A program made the translations under genes and the position numbers. This document shows, one piece after another, positions 43,846 through 54,596 of a DNA stretch of 64,000 nt. Below the pieces are notes generated by a model that saw only the letters and a program-made list of their open reading frames with translations, ran no database searches and was not told the DNA's origin. Source of the stretch: Cladocopium goreaui (Eukaryota; Sar; Dinophyceae; Suessiales; Symbiodiniaceae); contig CAMXCT020002735.1 in assembly GCA_947184155.2 (NCBI GenBank), positions 328,678-392,677 on the forward strand, in the 5' to 3' direction. Position 1 is the stretch's first letter. Every line of letters begins with the position of its first letter.

Positions 43846-45453
43846 TTAATGATACTTTGCCACCTTTGGCGCTGGGGATGGAACCGGGGTTGAGCTCAAA
43901 GACTCACCTGGTTTCGAAAGCTTCAGATCAGCAATGGCATCAAGAAGTTGTTTAAATCCCGAATCCTGGCTGGCTTTCAAGGTGCTAATCTGCTCTTTCG
44001 TGGTTTCTTGGCCCTTTTCCAGCTTTTCTACCTGCGCGCTGAGGGTCACAAACTTCTTTTCCATAGCATCAATCCGATTACTTGTGTTGGCATGGGCTGC
44101 AGATGCCCAAGGATCACCCGCTGCGAGATTGGAACTTGATGATGCCGTTGAGGGGGTAGTGTCACCCTTCTTTTCGGCAGTGCCTGCCTTGGCAAGACTC
44201 TGATCTTTCGCAAACTTCTGCCTAGCAATCTGTCCGCGATCCTGTGCTTCTAGGGGTGTGATGAGCAAGGATCCCAAATTGGTAGTGAATCGCAATTGTG
44301 GCGGATCTGAATTTGATCCAACTACCAGGGTTGACAATTCGGCGTTCTGAAAGGTTCGAAGCACGACCATGTTCCATCCTTTCTCATGCATGATCTTGGT
44401 AGCGTCGTTCGCCTGTATCCCCACAACGAACCCTTGGACTTTGAAGAACTTGGTCAGCTTCAAGTCTCGATTGTTGGCAGTCCATCTCGGGTCATCAGGG
44501 AGCCAAAACGCTCGCATCTCGGACAATTTGGCATCTGTGCTTCTGATGTAAGTTGCCTTTGCTGAGGAGAAGGCTCCTAGCCATCCAGTCTTCGTGTGTC
44601 CCTGGTGCCAGATTTCGTGAAGAGATTTCCCTGTTTCAGGGACCCTAATCAGTTCCAAGCCATCTTCATGTGGTGAATTGGTCTGCCGGAGAGACTTCAC
44701 TGTAATCCCTTTGAAGCCAGAATGCGCATACACTTGATCACGAATGTGGGCTGGTATGAGGGCCCGCCTGAAGACATATCCTTCTCTGGGCACCGTGGGG
44801 AAGAATGTTGTCTCACCTTCAGGGTCTTCTTTCTCAATGATCTGGGACGTGTATCTAGAGAAAGCAGAGGAATCAGAGAAAGCTCGCCAGAAATCATCTG
44901 AGGTCGTTGCCTTCCGAATCTCGAAGATGACATGAACTGATTGCAGATCAGGAACTGTGATCTCACAGCCTTCTTCATTCTTGAAGATGAAGCAAGCGGG
45001 GTCGTCACACAAATTCACCAAGGTCACGGCTCTAGGCTCAACAACCATGGTGCAGGAATCTTTCAGCACCAAAATGGCCTGCTGAAGCTTTGTCTTCTCA
45101 AATCCCCACTTAATCAGCTGCTGGATTTGGAAGCCCTTCACAATGGCAACACACGGATTGGTTGTTTCCAACTTCAGAAGTTTCCGCATAGAGGTCATGG
45201 TGACAAAGACAATCCCTTTGGCTGCTGGGTTGAGAGTATCGCTGGAAATCATCTGCAAAGAATGGATGGAAGAGCCATCCTGCAGGGCAAGCTCACATTT
45301 ATCTGACAATTCCATGCCAATCTTCTCGCCAGATGTTTCCCAGCGACATCTTTTCGCCAGTCCAGGCTGATGAGATGCCATTGCAACGGCACAAGGGCTC
45401 CAGAGGAGGAGAAGGGCCGACCAGGCCGAAATCAAACCAAAGAAAGAGAACAT
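43846..45453 (-). CDS. LINE ORF1 protein
   Basis: 535 residues from the first ATG (45453); the open frame runs a further 11 codons upstream to a TTG. The start MFSFFGLISAWSALLLLWSP is hydrophobic; an ATG at residue 25 would remove it. The body has no RRM, zinc knuckle or esterase that I can see. Residues about 435-505 hold a Ser/Thr/Ala linker and then a coiled coil (MEKKFVTLSAQVEKLEKGQE, KEQISTLKAS), typical of ORF1 proteins that form RNA-binding multimers. Ends in Ser/Pro with PKVAKYH. Confidence 0.85.
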   Translation of the reverse strand: MFSFFGLISAWSALLLLWSPCAVAMASHQPGLAKRCRWETSGEKIGMELSDKCELALQDGSSIHSLQMISSDTLNPAAKGIVFVTMTSMRKLLKLETTNPCVAIVKGFQIQQLIKWGFEKTKLQQAILVLKDSCTMVVEPRAVTLVNLCDDPACFIFKNEEGCEITVPDLQSVHVIFEIRKATTSDDFWRAFSDSSAFSRYTSQIIEKEDPEGETTFFPTVPREGYVFRRALIPAHIRDQVYAHSGFKGITVKSLRQTNSPHEDGLELIRVPETGKSLHEIWHQGHTKTGWLGAFSSAKATYIRSTDAKLSEMRAFWLPDDPRWTANNRDLKLTKFFKVQGFVVGIQANDATKIMHEKGWNMVVLRTFQNAELSTLVVGSNSDPPQLRFTTNLGSLLITPLEAQDRGQIARQKFAKDQSLAKAGTAEKKGDTTPSTASSSSNLAAGDPWASAAHANTSNRIDAMEKKFVTLSAQVEKLEKGQETTKEQISTLKASQDSGFKQLLDAIADLKLSKPGESLSSTPVPSPAPKVAKYH

Positions 45454-45620
45454 GTCTGCCAATCCAAGTGTAGTTGGAAGGAGCAAAATGGAACCAAATC
45501 AACAAAAGAACTACGCCAGGAATTGGTTAAGGCTACACCCCAATAAGAGCCCCCACCACTTCACGGTTTCCTGGGCTGGGAGGCCCGGAGGCCACGCATC
45601 AACTTTGAGCTGACACGGCT

Positions 45621-45636
45621 CTTAGTGAATTATTAT
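45621..45636 (+). repeat. LINE target-site duplication, right copy
   Basis: CTTAGTGAATTATTAT, identical to 38357-38372, adjoining the 5' end of the element (minus-strand start AGCCGTGTCAGCTC). Confidence 0.9.
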
Positions 45637-45769
45637 AATTTGCCCATATATATATATATTATATAATTTGATATCACTGAGTGCATTTGAGAGTCCAACG
45701 ATTTCTGTTTCTTTGAAGACATAAATCCACAGATGATTCATGCCATAAGGGCCCATTCGAAGTGACCAG

Positions 45770-45930
45770 ATCTACGAGGTCTTCTTGCTTCGATCTAAAA
45801 GGTCTGAAACAAAGACTAAGGACAACAATGGCACGCTGGACGCAACGGAATTCTTGCGGCACATTTTTCCAGAACAGTATGTCAAAGATCAACAAGAGAA
45901 TCTCGGCGCACGTTGCCAAAGATTCTCGTG
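45770..45930 (+). CDS. EF-hand-like exon, possibly same gene as 34250
   Basis: Acceptor GAAGTGACCAG, donor GTGAAG, 53 residues. Reads IYEVFLLRSKRSETK, then loop TKDNNGTLDATE and helix FLRHIFPEQYVKDQQE. The loop has Asp3, Asn5, Gly6, Leu8, Asp9 and Glu12, but Thr instead of Asp at position 1, so binding may be weak. It lies 150 bases beyond the LINE. If it belongs with the exon at 34250, the LINE sits in the intron between two EF-hands. Confidence 0.6.
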
Positions 45931-47629
45931 GTGAAGTGCCTTGTGTGTCAACGGTTAGGCATCCGGGAAAAAGTCTATAGAAATATAACATGTATATAGC
46001 ATGTGTAACGTAAGGTAATGTAGTGTAGCGTAACAGATAGTGTAACATGATATTTTGAAATATAGTAATGTATTATTGTACTGTATATCATGAAACTAAT
46101 TATGTGTATTGAATATGTGCTATATGATGCCGCAATATAATGTAATATGGTTTGGCCGGGTTTGACGCAGGAACAGGGTGACATGTAATATTTTATGAAA
46201 CAAGAATAGGATATGATTCAATATAGCAGAATACAATAAATCAAACACCAATCACATTTAATTTGGTTTTGAATTTTGTTAGTTTAGTTCATATGATACA
46301 ATAAAAATAGTGTAATATGATAAAACATAGTTCAGTATAATTGGCTGCAATGTATAGACTACAGTCCGATATCTCATGAACTATTCGTGGTAGGGGGTTG
46401 TCCCGGACACAAAACGGTGTCAACAGCATTCAGAGTAAAACATATACTATTACTATGCATACACCAAGATGTTGCTGTGCGACTATATCACCAGTTCTGG
46501 TGCTAGTTCAGCATCTTAAGCCACCAAAAGAGGATCGAGAAATGGCTGAAACTACATGAAATCACATTAGTTGGATCTGGTATGATTGGACATGAGTCAG
46601 GGTTAGGTACCTTATCAAATTTTAATGGTCCAGGACCAACAGTGACCAAAAATTACAGGCCCCTCGCAAGCATTTAGACCAGTTGTGCACCACTAGAACA
46701 TGTCCATGATTTTTGTTTCGTATTCGTGGGTTCAAACAGCGGTTTTGTATGGTTTTGTTCTGTAAATCCTACAATCCTACCTTGGATGACGATCCCACTT
46801 GACCTTGTTGGGCCAGGATTTTGAATTCGCTTGAAACATCTAGCGTATTCAGACCAAGGATCAGAAAAGTTCATCAGAAACCTGAGCAATGCATAACCAT
46901 GGACCATAGGTTTCCAGTCCACAGGGCAGATCATGATGCGATTGTCCACTTCGTAGTACTTTAAACCTCTACCTGTTCCTACAAGTTCCTACCAGATATG
47001 TATGTTTGGAACAGGGTCAACATTCGTCAGTTTTGGGTGAGAAACCAACAATCCCATTGTGTATGCAGTCTACGAGGAGACCCAACCAACTTCAATATCA
47101 CTTAGAAAATATGTGGTGAGTAATTAACATAGCTGGAGGCAAACAAAAAATATTTCAAAACAGTACATATTATGGTTGGGTAGCACAAGAAAGCACTGCT
47201 TCATGGATCCAATCAACGGTTTATAACATTATGATTATTGGATGTGGCTTATCAAAGATTTCCACTAGATCTTTGTTCAAGCTGTTGACAACAGCAACAT
47301 TGACAGGTCGAAACAGGTCATTTTTTAGAACTTTGCCGCTCAAAATCATCAGACTTGGATGGAATGAGTCAAAACCCTGCATAATAATGGATTATACTGG
47401 GTTATGATGAATTCTTATGGGGGATGAACAGCGGTAACAACTAGTTATTCTGATGCGAGCTGTGCTCAAAACTCCTGCTGATTGATGATTGTATGGGATT
47501 ATACCAGCCAATATACTGGCATAGTTATAATCATCATAGTCATTATAATCCAGTAGAAAATTCTATTAAACCAGCCACAACCAGCCAGTACAAAAAGGGA
47601 CGACAGGGGGTAAATTGAACACTTCTCAG
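45931..47629. other. No supported exon
   Basis: AT-rich; TAATGTAGTG-like repeats near 46010-46060. Open frames at 46674-46949 (minus) lack coding character. Confidence 0.4.
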
Positions 47630-47745
47630 CGGTTTTCAAAGCCACCAAGATTGTCACCAACTCCATATGGTCTGTCCCAGGAAGCAGACACCTCCAAGAA
47701 AGAGCCGCGCAGTGGTGGGCGAGGTCGCCTGTCTTTGATGGGACG
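47630..47745 (+). CDS. Ser/Pro/Arg-rich exon
   Basis: Acceptor CACTTCTCAG, donor GTGTTT. Reads RFSKPPRLSPTPYGLSQEAD then TSKKEPRSGGRGRLSLMG, leaving in phase 2. Low-complexity, probably disordered. The next exon (48940) opens with one base, in phase. A second open frame exists. Confidence 0.5.
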
Positions 47746-48108
47746 GTGTTTATCCATCACTAGTTTCTTTTTGTACCAACGAAAATAATAACCTTGATAA
47801 ATGGCATGGTGATTTATCATGATTTACCAACATGTTTCTGTGTTTGACGAACCCCCATCTCTTTGGGTTCGTGTGTAGTCAATCGTAATCAGAATGGATG
47901 ACCATGTATGCATATTATATGTACGTATATATATATATAGACATAATTATATTTATAGACATAGACGAACGAACCAGCAAATGGATGATTTTCGGTGATG
48001 CTGTGGATTCTGGTTGAGTCATTTCATGTAATTACTTTGGGCTTGGAAAACTATCGTGCGATATCGTAAGTGTGTGTGTGTATATATGTATATATATATG
48101 GGTAAATT

Positions 48109-48158
48109 ATAGTGATCTCACTGTGATCTCACTGTGATCTCACTGTGACCTCACTGGA
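48109..48158 (+). repeat. TGATCTCACTG dodecamer repeat
   Basis: Four copies of GTGATCTCACTG with one variant; the unit is nearly palindromic. Confidence 0.85.
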
Positions 48159-48393
48159 ATCATGATTAGGATTCGGGGAATTATTCCAATATAGCCGAAC
48201 TTTTCATGATAGTGAGTTGTTGAAAATTTGCCAAGCTAATATATGTATAAATATATATATACACATACACACGTTCATGCGGCAGTTCTTAACCCTTGCT
48301 TCGCCCTCCGGCCTTGGCGTCGAATGCTGGATGCCGGCCTTGATGGTTTATAGCCATAAAACTGGTGGATCCTATTGCTTTACTAAAAGGCAT

Positions 48394-48500
48394 ACCCTCT
48401 GGTAAATGTTTACATAACTATGGAAGATCACCAATCTTAATGGGTATATCAACCATTTCTATTGCCATTTTCAATAGCTATGTTAGTTTACCAGAGGGTA
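48394..48500. mobile_element. MITE family 1, copy 8 (best preserved)
   Basis: ACCCTCTGGTAAATG...AACTATGG at the left and CAATAGCTATGTTAGTTTAC, CAGAGGGT at the right. TA flanks both sides. Between the exons at 47630 and 48940. Confidence 0.85.
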
Positions 48501-48939
48501 AGGATGTGATTTTCCCAATGCGTAGAACCTTTGTTTGTAGCCAATAGTGCAAGGCTATGCCGCGATACTGTTGGCTGTACACTTCCCGATACTCTAAATA
48601 CTGCTGGTAGCCAACAGTACATACGACTAATTGATGTATTTCCACCTTGTCGCTAGAACTATTGGAGTAAATGAGAGAAACTTAGTAGCTACTACAATAT
48701 ATATATATACTTTGTTTCAGACAAAAAACTTATTCAACAATGACACAACTCCCAAAGAAATTGACAAGTACTGTAATTGAGCATTCTTTTTGTCGAGTTC
48801 TGCGGTTCCATCGTTTTGGAGATGATATAACATTACATACTAATACATACTATAGTTACTGTAGCCTATCTACCTTAGGACACCAAAAAAGAAAAGGCCC
48901 CATTTCAAATCATCAGTACCTGGCCATTTTTCATGACAG

Positions 48940-49030
48940 CGACATCCAGGCCTTGCAGCACCTGGAAAAGATCCAGGACTCCCATGAGTCACGTGGCAAA
49001 AATCTCATGGCGATTTGGGGATTTCTTTGA
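48940..49030 (+). CDS. Terminal exon, amphipathic helix
   Basis: Acceptor TTTTTCATGACAG, then DIQALQHLEKIQDSHESRGK and NLMAIWGFL, with TGA at 49028-49030. The phase agrees with 47630-47745 (a split Arg codon). It may be the last exon of the channel gene: on that reading the locus spans at least 31 kb. The link is inferred from strand and phase only. Confidence 0.5.
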
Positions 49031-50953
49031 CCATGATTTAAGCATCCTTTCTAGGTATCTTGTTTTGGTTTTTTAATGGTTGTTTTTTTTTCTGTGAAGG
49101 TGTTGTTTGTTCTTGTTTAATGGTTGTTTAACTGTGTTTCAATGTATTTTCATGTTTTGAACCAGCTATACATGGGACAATTGTATTACATGTTGGTTCT
49201 TTGTCCCATTAAACAAAAACATGAAACCAGAGATGAGTTACTGTATTAATGGGACAAAGAACCAGCTTGGGACAACCCCACGAATGGCATGATTATCAAC
49301 ATTCGAATTTTTCTGATATTTTTTCGGGCTAGCCGATTTTCAGCCCATGAGCGATGGTTTTCTAAGCATCAAAAACATTGTGAAACATCATGTTTAGTTT
49401 GTTTGTTACCATCCAACATAATGCTATAGGGTGATTCACTTGATTTTCTGCGGGGGAATAATCTTTTTTTTTATTATCTTTGTTCTTATTAAAAGCTATC
49501 GATTTGACTGTATTTTAGCCGTTTGGGTCAGCTTGGCGTTGTCCTTGAGCATGATGGTTTTATGCCGAATTTATGCCCATTTGAGTGGTAAAATGTTTAT
49601 CATTTCCCACTCAAATCCTGGGGGGGTATCCCATAACTTTGTGAAAACCAGCTATTTGACATCATATTATTTGGTAATTTGTTTCCATATGGATATATTA
49701 TCAACTCTATAATCACAAATCTGTATATCACAATATAATATGTGGTTATACTATACCCTAACTATCAGATGTGTTCTCCTATGTTTTCGGGAGGTTGTAT
49801 CCCCAAAAGATCGTTGTTTGAGATTTGAGGAATGTTTCAATGGTGTTTTTACATTTTGGAGTTTCTGTGGTAATTCATGAAAAACCCAAAACGGATACTT
49901 GACGGGTGATATTTTGGAATTTTGGCGCCCCAAAGATTTCAGCCATGGCCGGATGAAACATAAGGATTTGATGGGTAGGGGAGAAAAGATAAGATACTAT
50001 ATAATTTGGGGTTACCCATCTAGAATCTAGATTCTAGATGTCGGTATAACAAGCAACATCATATATATATATAACTTGGCCTATCAGAAACGTGACTGTT
50101 GTCATGACTGTTACTGGGTTCGGGGGACAACCAATATACGACCAACAACGTACAACCATGACGACTATTGCAGACATATCATTAGTCATGTGGTTTGTAG
50201 TTTCAACATGAGATATGTCATCTCTGTTTGAGATCATGATGCCCTGTTTCTTTAGTGAGTCGGACAGCCTTCCGGTATTTTCCAATCTTCATTTTGCAGT
50301 TTTGCATGGACCGTACTGACTCTTCTTGTCCTATCTGCCAAGGAACTCCGCAGAACACTTCTGAAAGCCCCATCTGAGCAGTGTTCAAAAGCCCTGTTGG
50401 TTGATGGTAGTCGATTATACTACCGATATTGGGGATTATATATATATATATCACTGATCTCGTTTAATCCAATTAATAACACATAATAATCCAATCAATA
50501 ATAATAATCCAATTAATAATACATAATCTGCGAACAGTGAATATACATAATAATCCAATGAATAATCCATTGGGGGGAATCCCTATTAGCCAAGCAGTAT
50601 GTATAATTGAATGACAGAGACATTTTGAACACTGCCCATCTGCTCTCAAAGTGCTTGGCTTTGGAAGCGGCATGAGGGATTCAAATCGATTCAGCCTTGG
50701 CTTGGGATGAAACCAATCTTCTGCTCCGTGTTTATTCTTGTTGGGAACATCTAGGAACTGAAATGCTTAGCTGCCAGAGATACAAGATACGGCGGAGGAT
50801 GCATCATGTACATTGTATAATATATAATATACACACATACAATTACATACATAGTTAATAAGTTATTAGTAGATAAATATATGCATGTACGTATGTATAC
50901 ATCCAAATATGTGTCATACTTTTTGTGTATTACATGTTCATTTTTGCATGCAG
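49031..50953. other. Intergenic; one ambiguous block at 50.25-50.40 kb
   Basis: 49.0-50.2 kb shows nothing coding. At 50245-50394 either strand could code: minus reads GLSEVFCGVPWQIGQEESVR; plus, after ATTTTGCAG, reads FCMDRTDSSCPICQGTPQNT, with a Cys pair like the end of a RING finger but no other RING residues. I do not choose. TAATCCAAT repeats lie at 50464-50570. Confidence 0.35.
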
Positions 50954-51061
50954 ATGTTTTCCTACCAGCAAGTATTGATAGTTTGACAAGAATGTTGAAA
51001 CTGTATTTCAACGGCGATGGGAATGAACCACCGTATGACAGTGATTGTGCCAGAGATGCAA
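50954..51061 (+). CDS. Gene D exon, unknown
   Basis: Acceptor TTTTTGCATGCAG, donor GTTATT, phases 1 and 1. Reads VFLPASIDSLTRMLKLYF then NGDGNEPPYDSDCARDA. The L-P-x-S-I-x-x-L-T-x-x-L-x-L run recalls a leucine-rich-repeat unit, but a single unit is not enough to assign one. Confidence 0.45.
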
Positions 51062-51167
51062 GTTATTTAACCATATTTAACCATTTTTAACCAAAACACA
51101 TGTGATTTAATGTCATCACAACCGAGCTTTCAACTAATAAGACTACGGATTCAATCGACCGTTGAAG

Positions 51168-51322
51168 CCTTGAATCAGCTCGCAAGTCAAGGCTACGCAA
51201 AAAAAAAAAATCAAGAAATTCTGGCGTGCAAGCGGCCTCACGAAAAAGAACTTGGTTTGGCTCCAGCGTGGGTCATCCCAAACACATTGCGGCACTTTCT
51301 TCACCGCGACAACTACAAGCAA
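51168..51322 (+). CDS. Gene D exon, unknown
   Basis: Starts after GTTGAAG in phase 1, matching the previous exon, crosses an A(12) run (Lys-rich), and reads GLAPAWVIPNTLRHFLHRDN then YKQ to a consensus donor GTAAGA. An in-frame ATG at 51110 would give a longer start, so this could also be a first exon. The homopolymer is a likely place for assembly error. Confidence 0.45.
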
Positions 51323-51524
51323 GTAAGAATGCCTATGATTTGCGCATTCACATGCAGACCTACCTGCAAGCCTGATCTACAGATTCATAATAATAAATAA
51401 TGCATAAATTATCATAAAATGATAAACAGAGATCTGTCTACAATTTTGAGTTGAGAACAATAAAATTGTCATTATCTATGATCCTATGGATTTCTTCAAT
51501 TCAGTTTCCATTTAGATCATATAG

Positions 51525-51620
51525 ATCCATGTAGGGTCATTGATTTCTTGCTCTCATGTTGCACGTTTTTGGGATGGCTCAATGCCCTTTCAACGGACGC
51601 GGCTGTTGCATCGCCGTAAG
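51525..51620 (+). CDS. Gene D exon, unknown
   Basis: Phase 0 at both ends, acceptor GATCATATAG, perfect donor GTAAGT. Reads IHVGSLISCSHVARFWDGSM then PFQRTRLLHRRK. A rival frame ends seven bases earlier at GTAAGG with a membrane-like sequence. Confidence 0.4.
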
Positions 51621-51761
51621 GTAAGTTCCCTGGATGTTTCTTCCGGGTCATGGGTCAAATGTGGGGTTATAAATGTCATCAGCTCCGTGGCTGGAACATC
51701 CCGGCCTAGCCATGGAGGTTTAGTTCGGTTAAAATCATCGAAGTGTTGGTGGAATTTCCAG

Positions 51762-51961
51762 CCTGCGCCATGTTTGATGACATCGGTCATTTTGACCCAT
51801 ACCCATCCCTGCGCCGATCTCAATTTGCTCAATTTGGGCCTTGGTTCTTTCATCAATCCATGTCAATCCTATCGGGGATCTGGGCCAACCCTCTCGAGTC
51901 TCACCTGCTGAGATCTTCGACTCAAGGTCAAAGGCTGAGCAGAAAAGAACGCAGCGGATGA
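51762..51961 (+). CDS. Gene D, coding block of uncertain frame
   Basis: After TTTCCAG at least two plus frames look coding: MFDDIGHFDPYPSLRRSQFA from the left, and NPIGDLGQPSRVSPAEIF with SRSKAEQKRTQR near the right. A small intron or an indel between them would explain both. No family recognised. Confidence 0.35.
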
Positions 51962-51966
51962 TGATA

Positions 51967-52076
51967 TGGGGGCTTCCATAAATAGGACCCCAAAACGGAT
52001 GGTTTATAATGGAACATCCTATTCAAAATGGATGATTTAGGGGTACTTCCCATTTTAGCAAACCTCCATATAGTCT
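51967..52076. mobile_element. MITE family 2, copy
   Basis: GGGGGCTTCCATAAATAGGA...CCCCAAAACGG at the left, the core GGATGGTTTATAATGGAACA, and GGGGTACTTCCC...AAACCTCC at the right. It matches 22683-22785 through the core. Confidence 0.6.
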
Positions 52077-52913
52077 ATATATATATATAGGTACCCTCTG
52101 ATAGAGATGGCTAGAAAATTATCTTTCCGCTACCACGTCGACCGTAGCTTGTATCTCTACTTGAATGCTTGAATCTTGTGCTATCGGAATGCCGAAATAT
52201 GCAAGCTGGGAATTGTCCGATCAGGTTATATATATATATTTGGATATTTTTGGACTATGGGCGAAAGTGAATCACCCTTAGAATGATTTGGTAAACATCT
52301 CAATATGGAGGTGGTTGGATTTTTGGGACGTCAAGACCGAAGACCGGAAGACACCCATGGATTGAGGCAGATGGTGAACTATGTGAACATCAAAAACGCT
52401 ATAGAAACCCATGGATCTGGGGGTATCAAATATACCCACATGAATGGATCATGTTTTTTTCATATCATCATCCAGCAAAAATGAATTTTAATTCAGTATT
52501 TGATCCATTCATGTGGTGCTATGGGTGATATGGGTGATATGGGTACTGAGATGGGAGTACAAGCAACATCAAGCCCCAAATGATTAGCTAATCTTTCTAT
52601 GGTTCTGTTGGCTATGCCTCGTATCCGAATTAAATATATAGCTATATAATGTGTTATAATATTATATATTGTTATTATTAGTTTTATACATAATATACAT
52701 TATATATATTATATATATATATCGGTTTGGGGGGATGTCCTATGAACTAGCGCCACACGCAATCATGGGGCCTTGGTTTTTCGAACTGATGGATTTGTGG
52801 GCTTCCCAGTTGAGTCATGCCCACTCGTTATAGTCCTCAATGCCTCCTTTTGTGATATTCCCTGGCAGAACAACCTGGTTTTTGCCATGTTTGTGCTGGA
52901 TTACCATGGTTTA

Positions 52914-53020
52914 GCAGCCTCTGGTAAACTAACATAGCTATGGAACGTCAGCCTTTTCATAGCTAAATCATCTATGAAGGGGTCCATTTTCCATAGCAAG
53001 CTGTTAGATTACCAGAGGGT
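52914..53020. mobile_element. MITE family 1, copy 9
   Basis: GCCTCTGGTAAACTAACATA, GCTATGGAACG at the left and TTTTCCATAGCAAGCTGTTA, GATTACCAGAGGGT at the right. A half-copy (ACCCTCTGATAGAGATGGC) is at 52092. Confidence 0.8.
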
Positions 53021-53066
53021 ATCACAGGGTATGGGATCTATGGATCTAACTGATCTGCCTCCAGAA

Positions 53067-53105
53067 ACCGACCATGGGACCATGGGACCATGGGACCATG
53101 GGACC
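53067..53105 (+). repeat. (GGACCATGG) tandem repeat
   Basis: Four copies of GGGACCATG, directly upstream of the exon-like block at 53111-53202. Confidence 0.9.
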
Positions 53106-53162
53106 ATCGCCAGGACAGTTGGGCCGAATTCCCATCGGATTCCCAGTGGGATTGGACAACAG

Positions 53163-53202
53163 CCCTTGTCCGTCTGGGGCCCTGATCCTGACGGCCTGGA
53201 AC
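53163..53202 (+). CDS. Gene D exon ending at a consensus donor
   Basis: A GC-rich block ending at GTGAGT. After GACAACAG it reads PLSVWGPDPDGLE. From an earlier acceptor (TCGCCAG, 53112) another frame reads IPIGFPVGLDNSPCPSGALI then LTAWN to the same donor. The donor is convincing; the frame is not settled. Confidence 0.35.
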
Positions 53203-54498
53203 GTGAGTTCATGACCTTCGCGAGAGGGTCCGAACATCGGGGATCCCAAAAAAAACATCCTAAAACCATAGGTTTCAATACTTAAAAAGATTAAAATGGT
53301 CTAATTTTGGATGATTTGGGGTGGAATTACTATTTTTTGGAAACACCCAAATCATACTGAAAAACTCACGATTGGCAACTTATCGTGTCTTGGATGTCCT
53401 ATATATCTGTAGAGTTATCTAGATAAGAGCTGGTAAGCCCTTCCCCTAATATCCCCGAATGTTAGAGACCCCGTTCAATGAACGGATCGCATTTGACGAC
53501 GTTTCCCAGCTTTCTGTATTTTTGGTTCCCAGCTTGCCAAGTATAACGATTCCAAAATGACGAGTGTCAAAATTTGACTGGTTTATTGCTAATGTCAGAG
53601 TTCTAACCTGTTGAAAAGGGATCAGTATACTCCGTTGTTGGAATACTCATATATAAACAAACCGGTAGAAACCAAGTTGCGACCAGGTTTTTGACGCTGC
53701 TCCAATGCAGTTGGATGGTTTAGATTGAAGCTTACCACTGCATCCCTGGTACCAGCTGGTCGTGGCCTGAAATGTTTGACTACCTTCCGAGCCACATCTT
53801 AAAGAATATCTATTTAAGAAACTTAAATGTAAAGGACACTATATTACATGTATTCCCGGAATATTGTATGTTCTCGATATTTCTCGATATCTAATCAACA
53901 GATCTTCACCAATGTCAAAGATGTATATATATACATACATATTGATATCCAAGATATAACTTAACACACATTCTAGAATTAGTCAATGCACATTAGTCGT
54001 CATAGTCTATGTGCTGGTACCTACGTATAGGCATGTAATCTGATTATTGTTATTAATTATTATGTCTTATTATTTATTTATGATGTGTTTTTCCTATTCT
54101 TCTTCTTACTATTATTATTTATATATGCGTATACTACGTAGTGTTTCGTCACTTGGGTGCAGCTCCACTGGTAAGTGGTTATTAACAGTTACAAGTGTAG
54201 GCCCGATGACCGGCCCGATTACCGGCCCTATGGTTTAATCTCATGGTTAGAAGGATTTTTATCGCCCCATTTGCACAAGTATACAGGAAAAATTCCAGGA
54301 GGTCCCCATGAAATCCCCATCCCATGTCCGTTGAATCAGCACCATTTTCATGGCTCAAAAAAACTCAAAACCATCCATTCACATCACATATTCACCATCC
54401 ATTTTGTTGGGGTTATATCAGTCACATCCATACAACATCCATTCAACTCATCACACCCTGTTCCGTAACATCCCTTCAATGTATCCCCACTTCGGCAG

Positions 54499-54596
54499 CT
54501 AACCTGTCAAAACGTGACACCGGTGCATGAAGGCCCGACGGAGCTCTCCGGCGTGGTCCTTGAGCGGCAAGAACCAGCCCTCCGAGTGCGATATGG
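54499..54596 (+). CDS. Gene D or E exon, unknown
   Basis: Acceptor CCCCACTTCGGCAG, donor GTGCCG. 32 residues: LTCQNVTPVHEGPTELSG then VVLERQEPALRVRY. GC3-rich, with good coding character. No family recognised. Confidence 0.5.

Larger units (their letters stand above)
38373..45620 (-). mobile_element. Full-length LINE (APE-RT-RNase H), about 7.25 kb
   Basis: Bounded by perfect 16-bp direct repeats. On the minus strand it has a 5' leader of about 165 bases (45620-45454), ORF1, a 50-base gap, ORF2 in three frames, a short 3' tail and a terminal A-run at 38378-38373. An N-terminal apurinic-type endonuclease, reverse transcriptase, a C-x2-C-H-C zinc motif and RNase H, in that order, place it near the I/Tad/R1-like group of non-LTR retrotransposons. 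Identical flanks and nearly intact frames argue for recent insertion. It lies antisense to the surrounding plus-strand exons, probably in an intron. Confidence 0.93.

Noticed and set aside
50289-50390. CPICQ motif suggesting a RING finger
   Set aside because: Only one Cys pair; the other zinc ligands of a RING domain are absent in the frame.
54336-54358. CCATTTTCATGGCTCAAA, similar to a relic spliced leader
   Set aside because: It needs a 2-base insertion and lacks the first third; judged chance.
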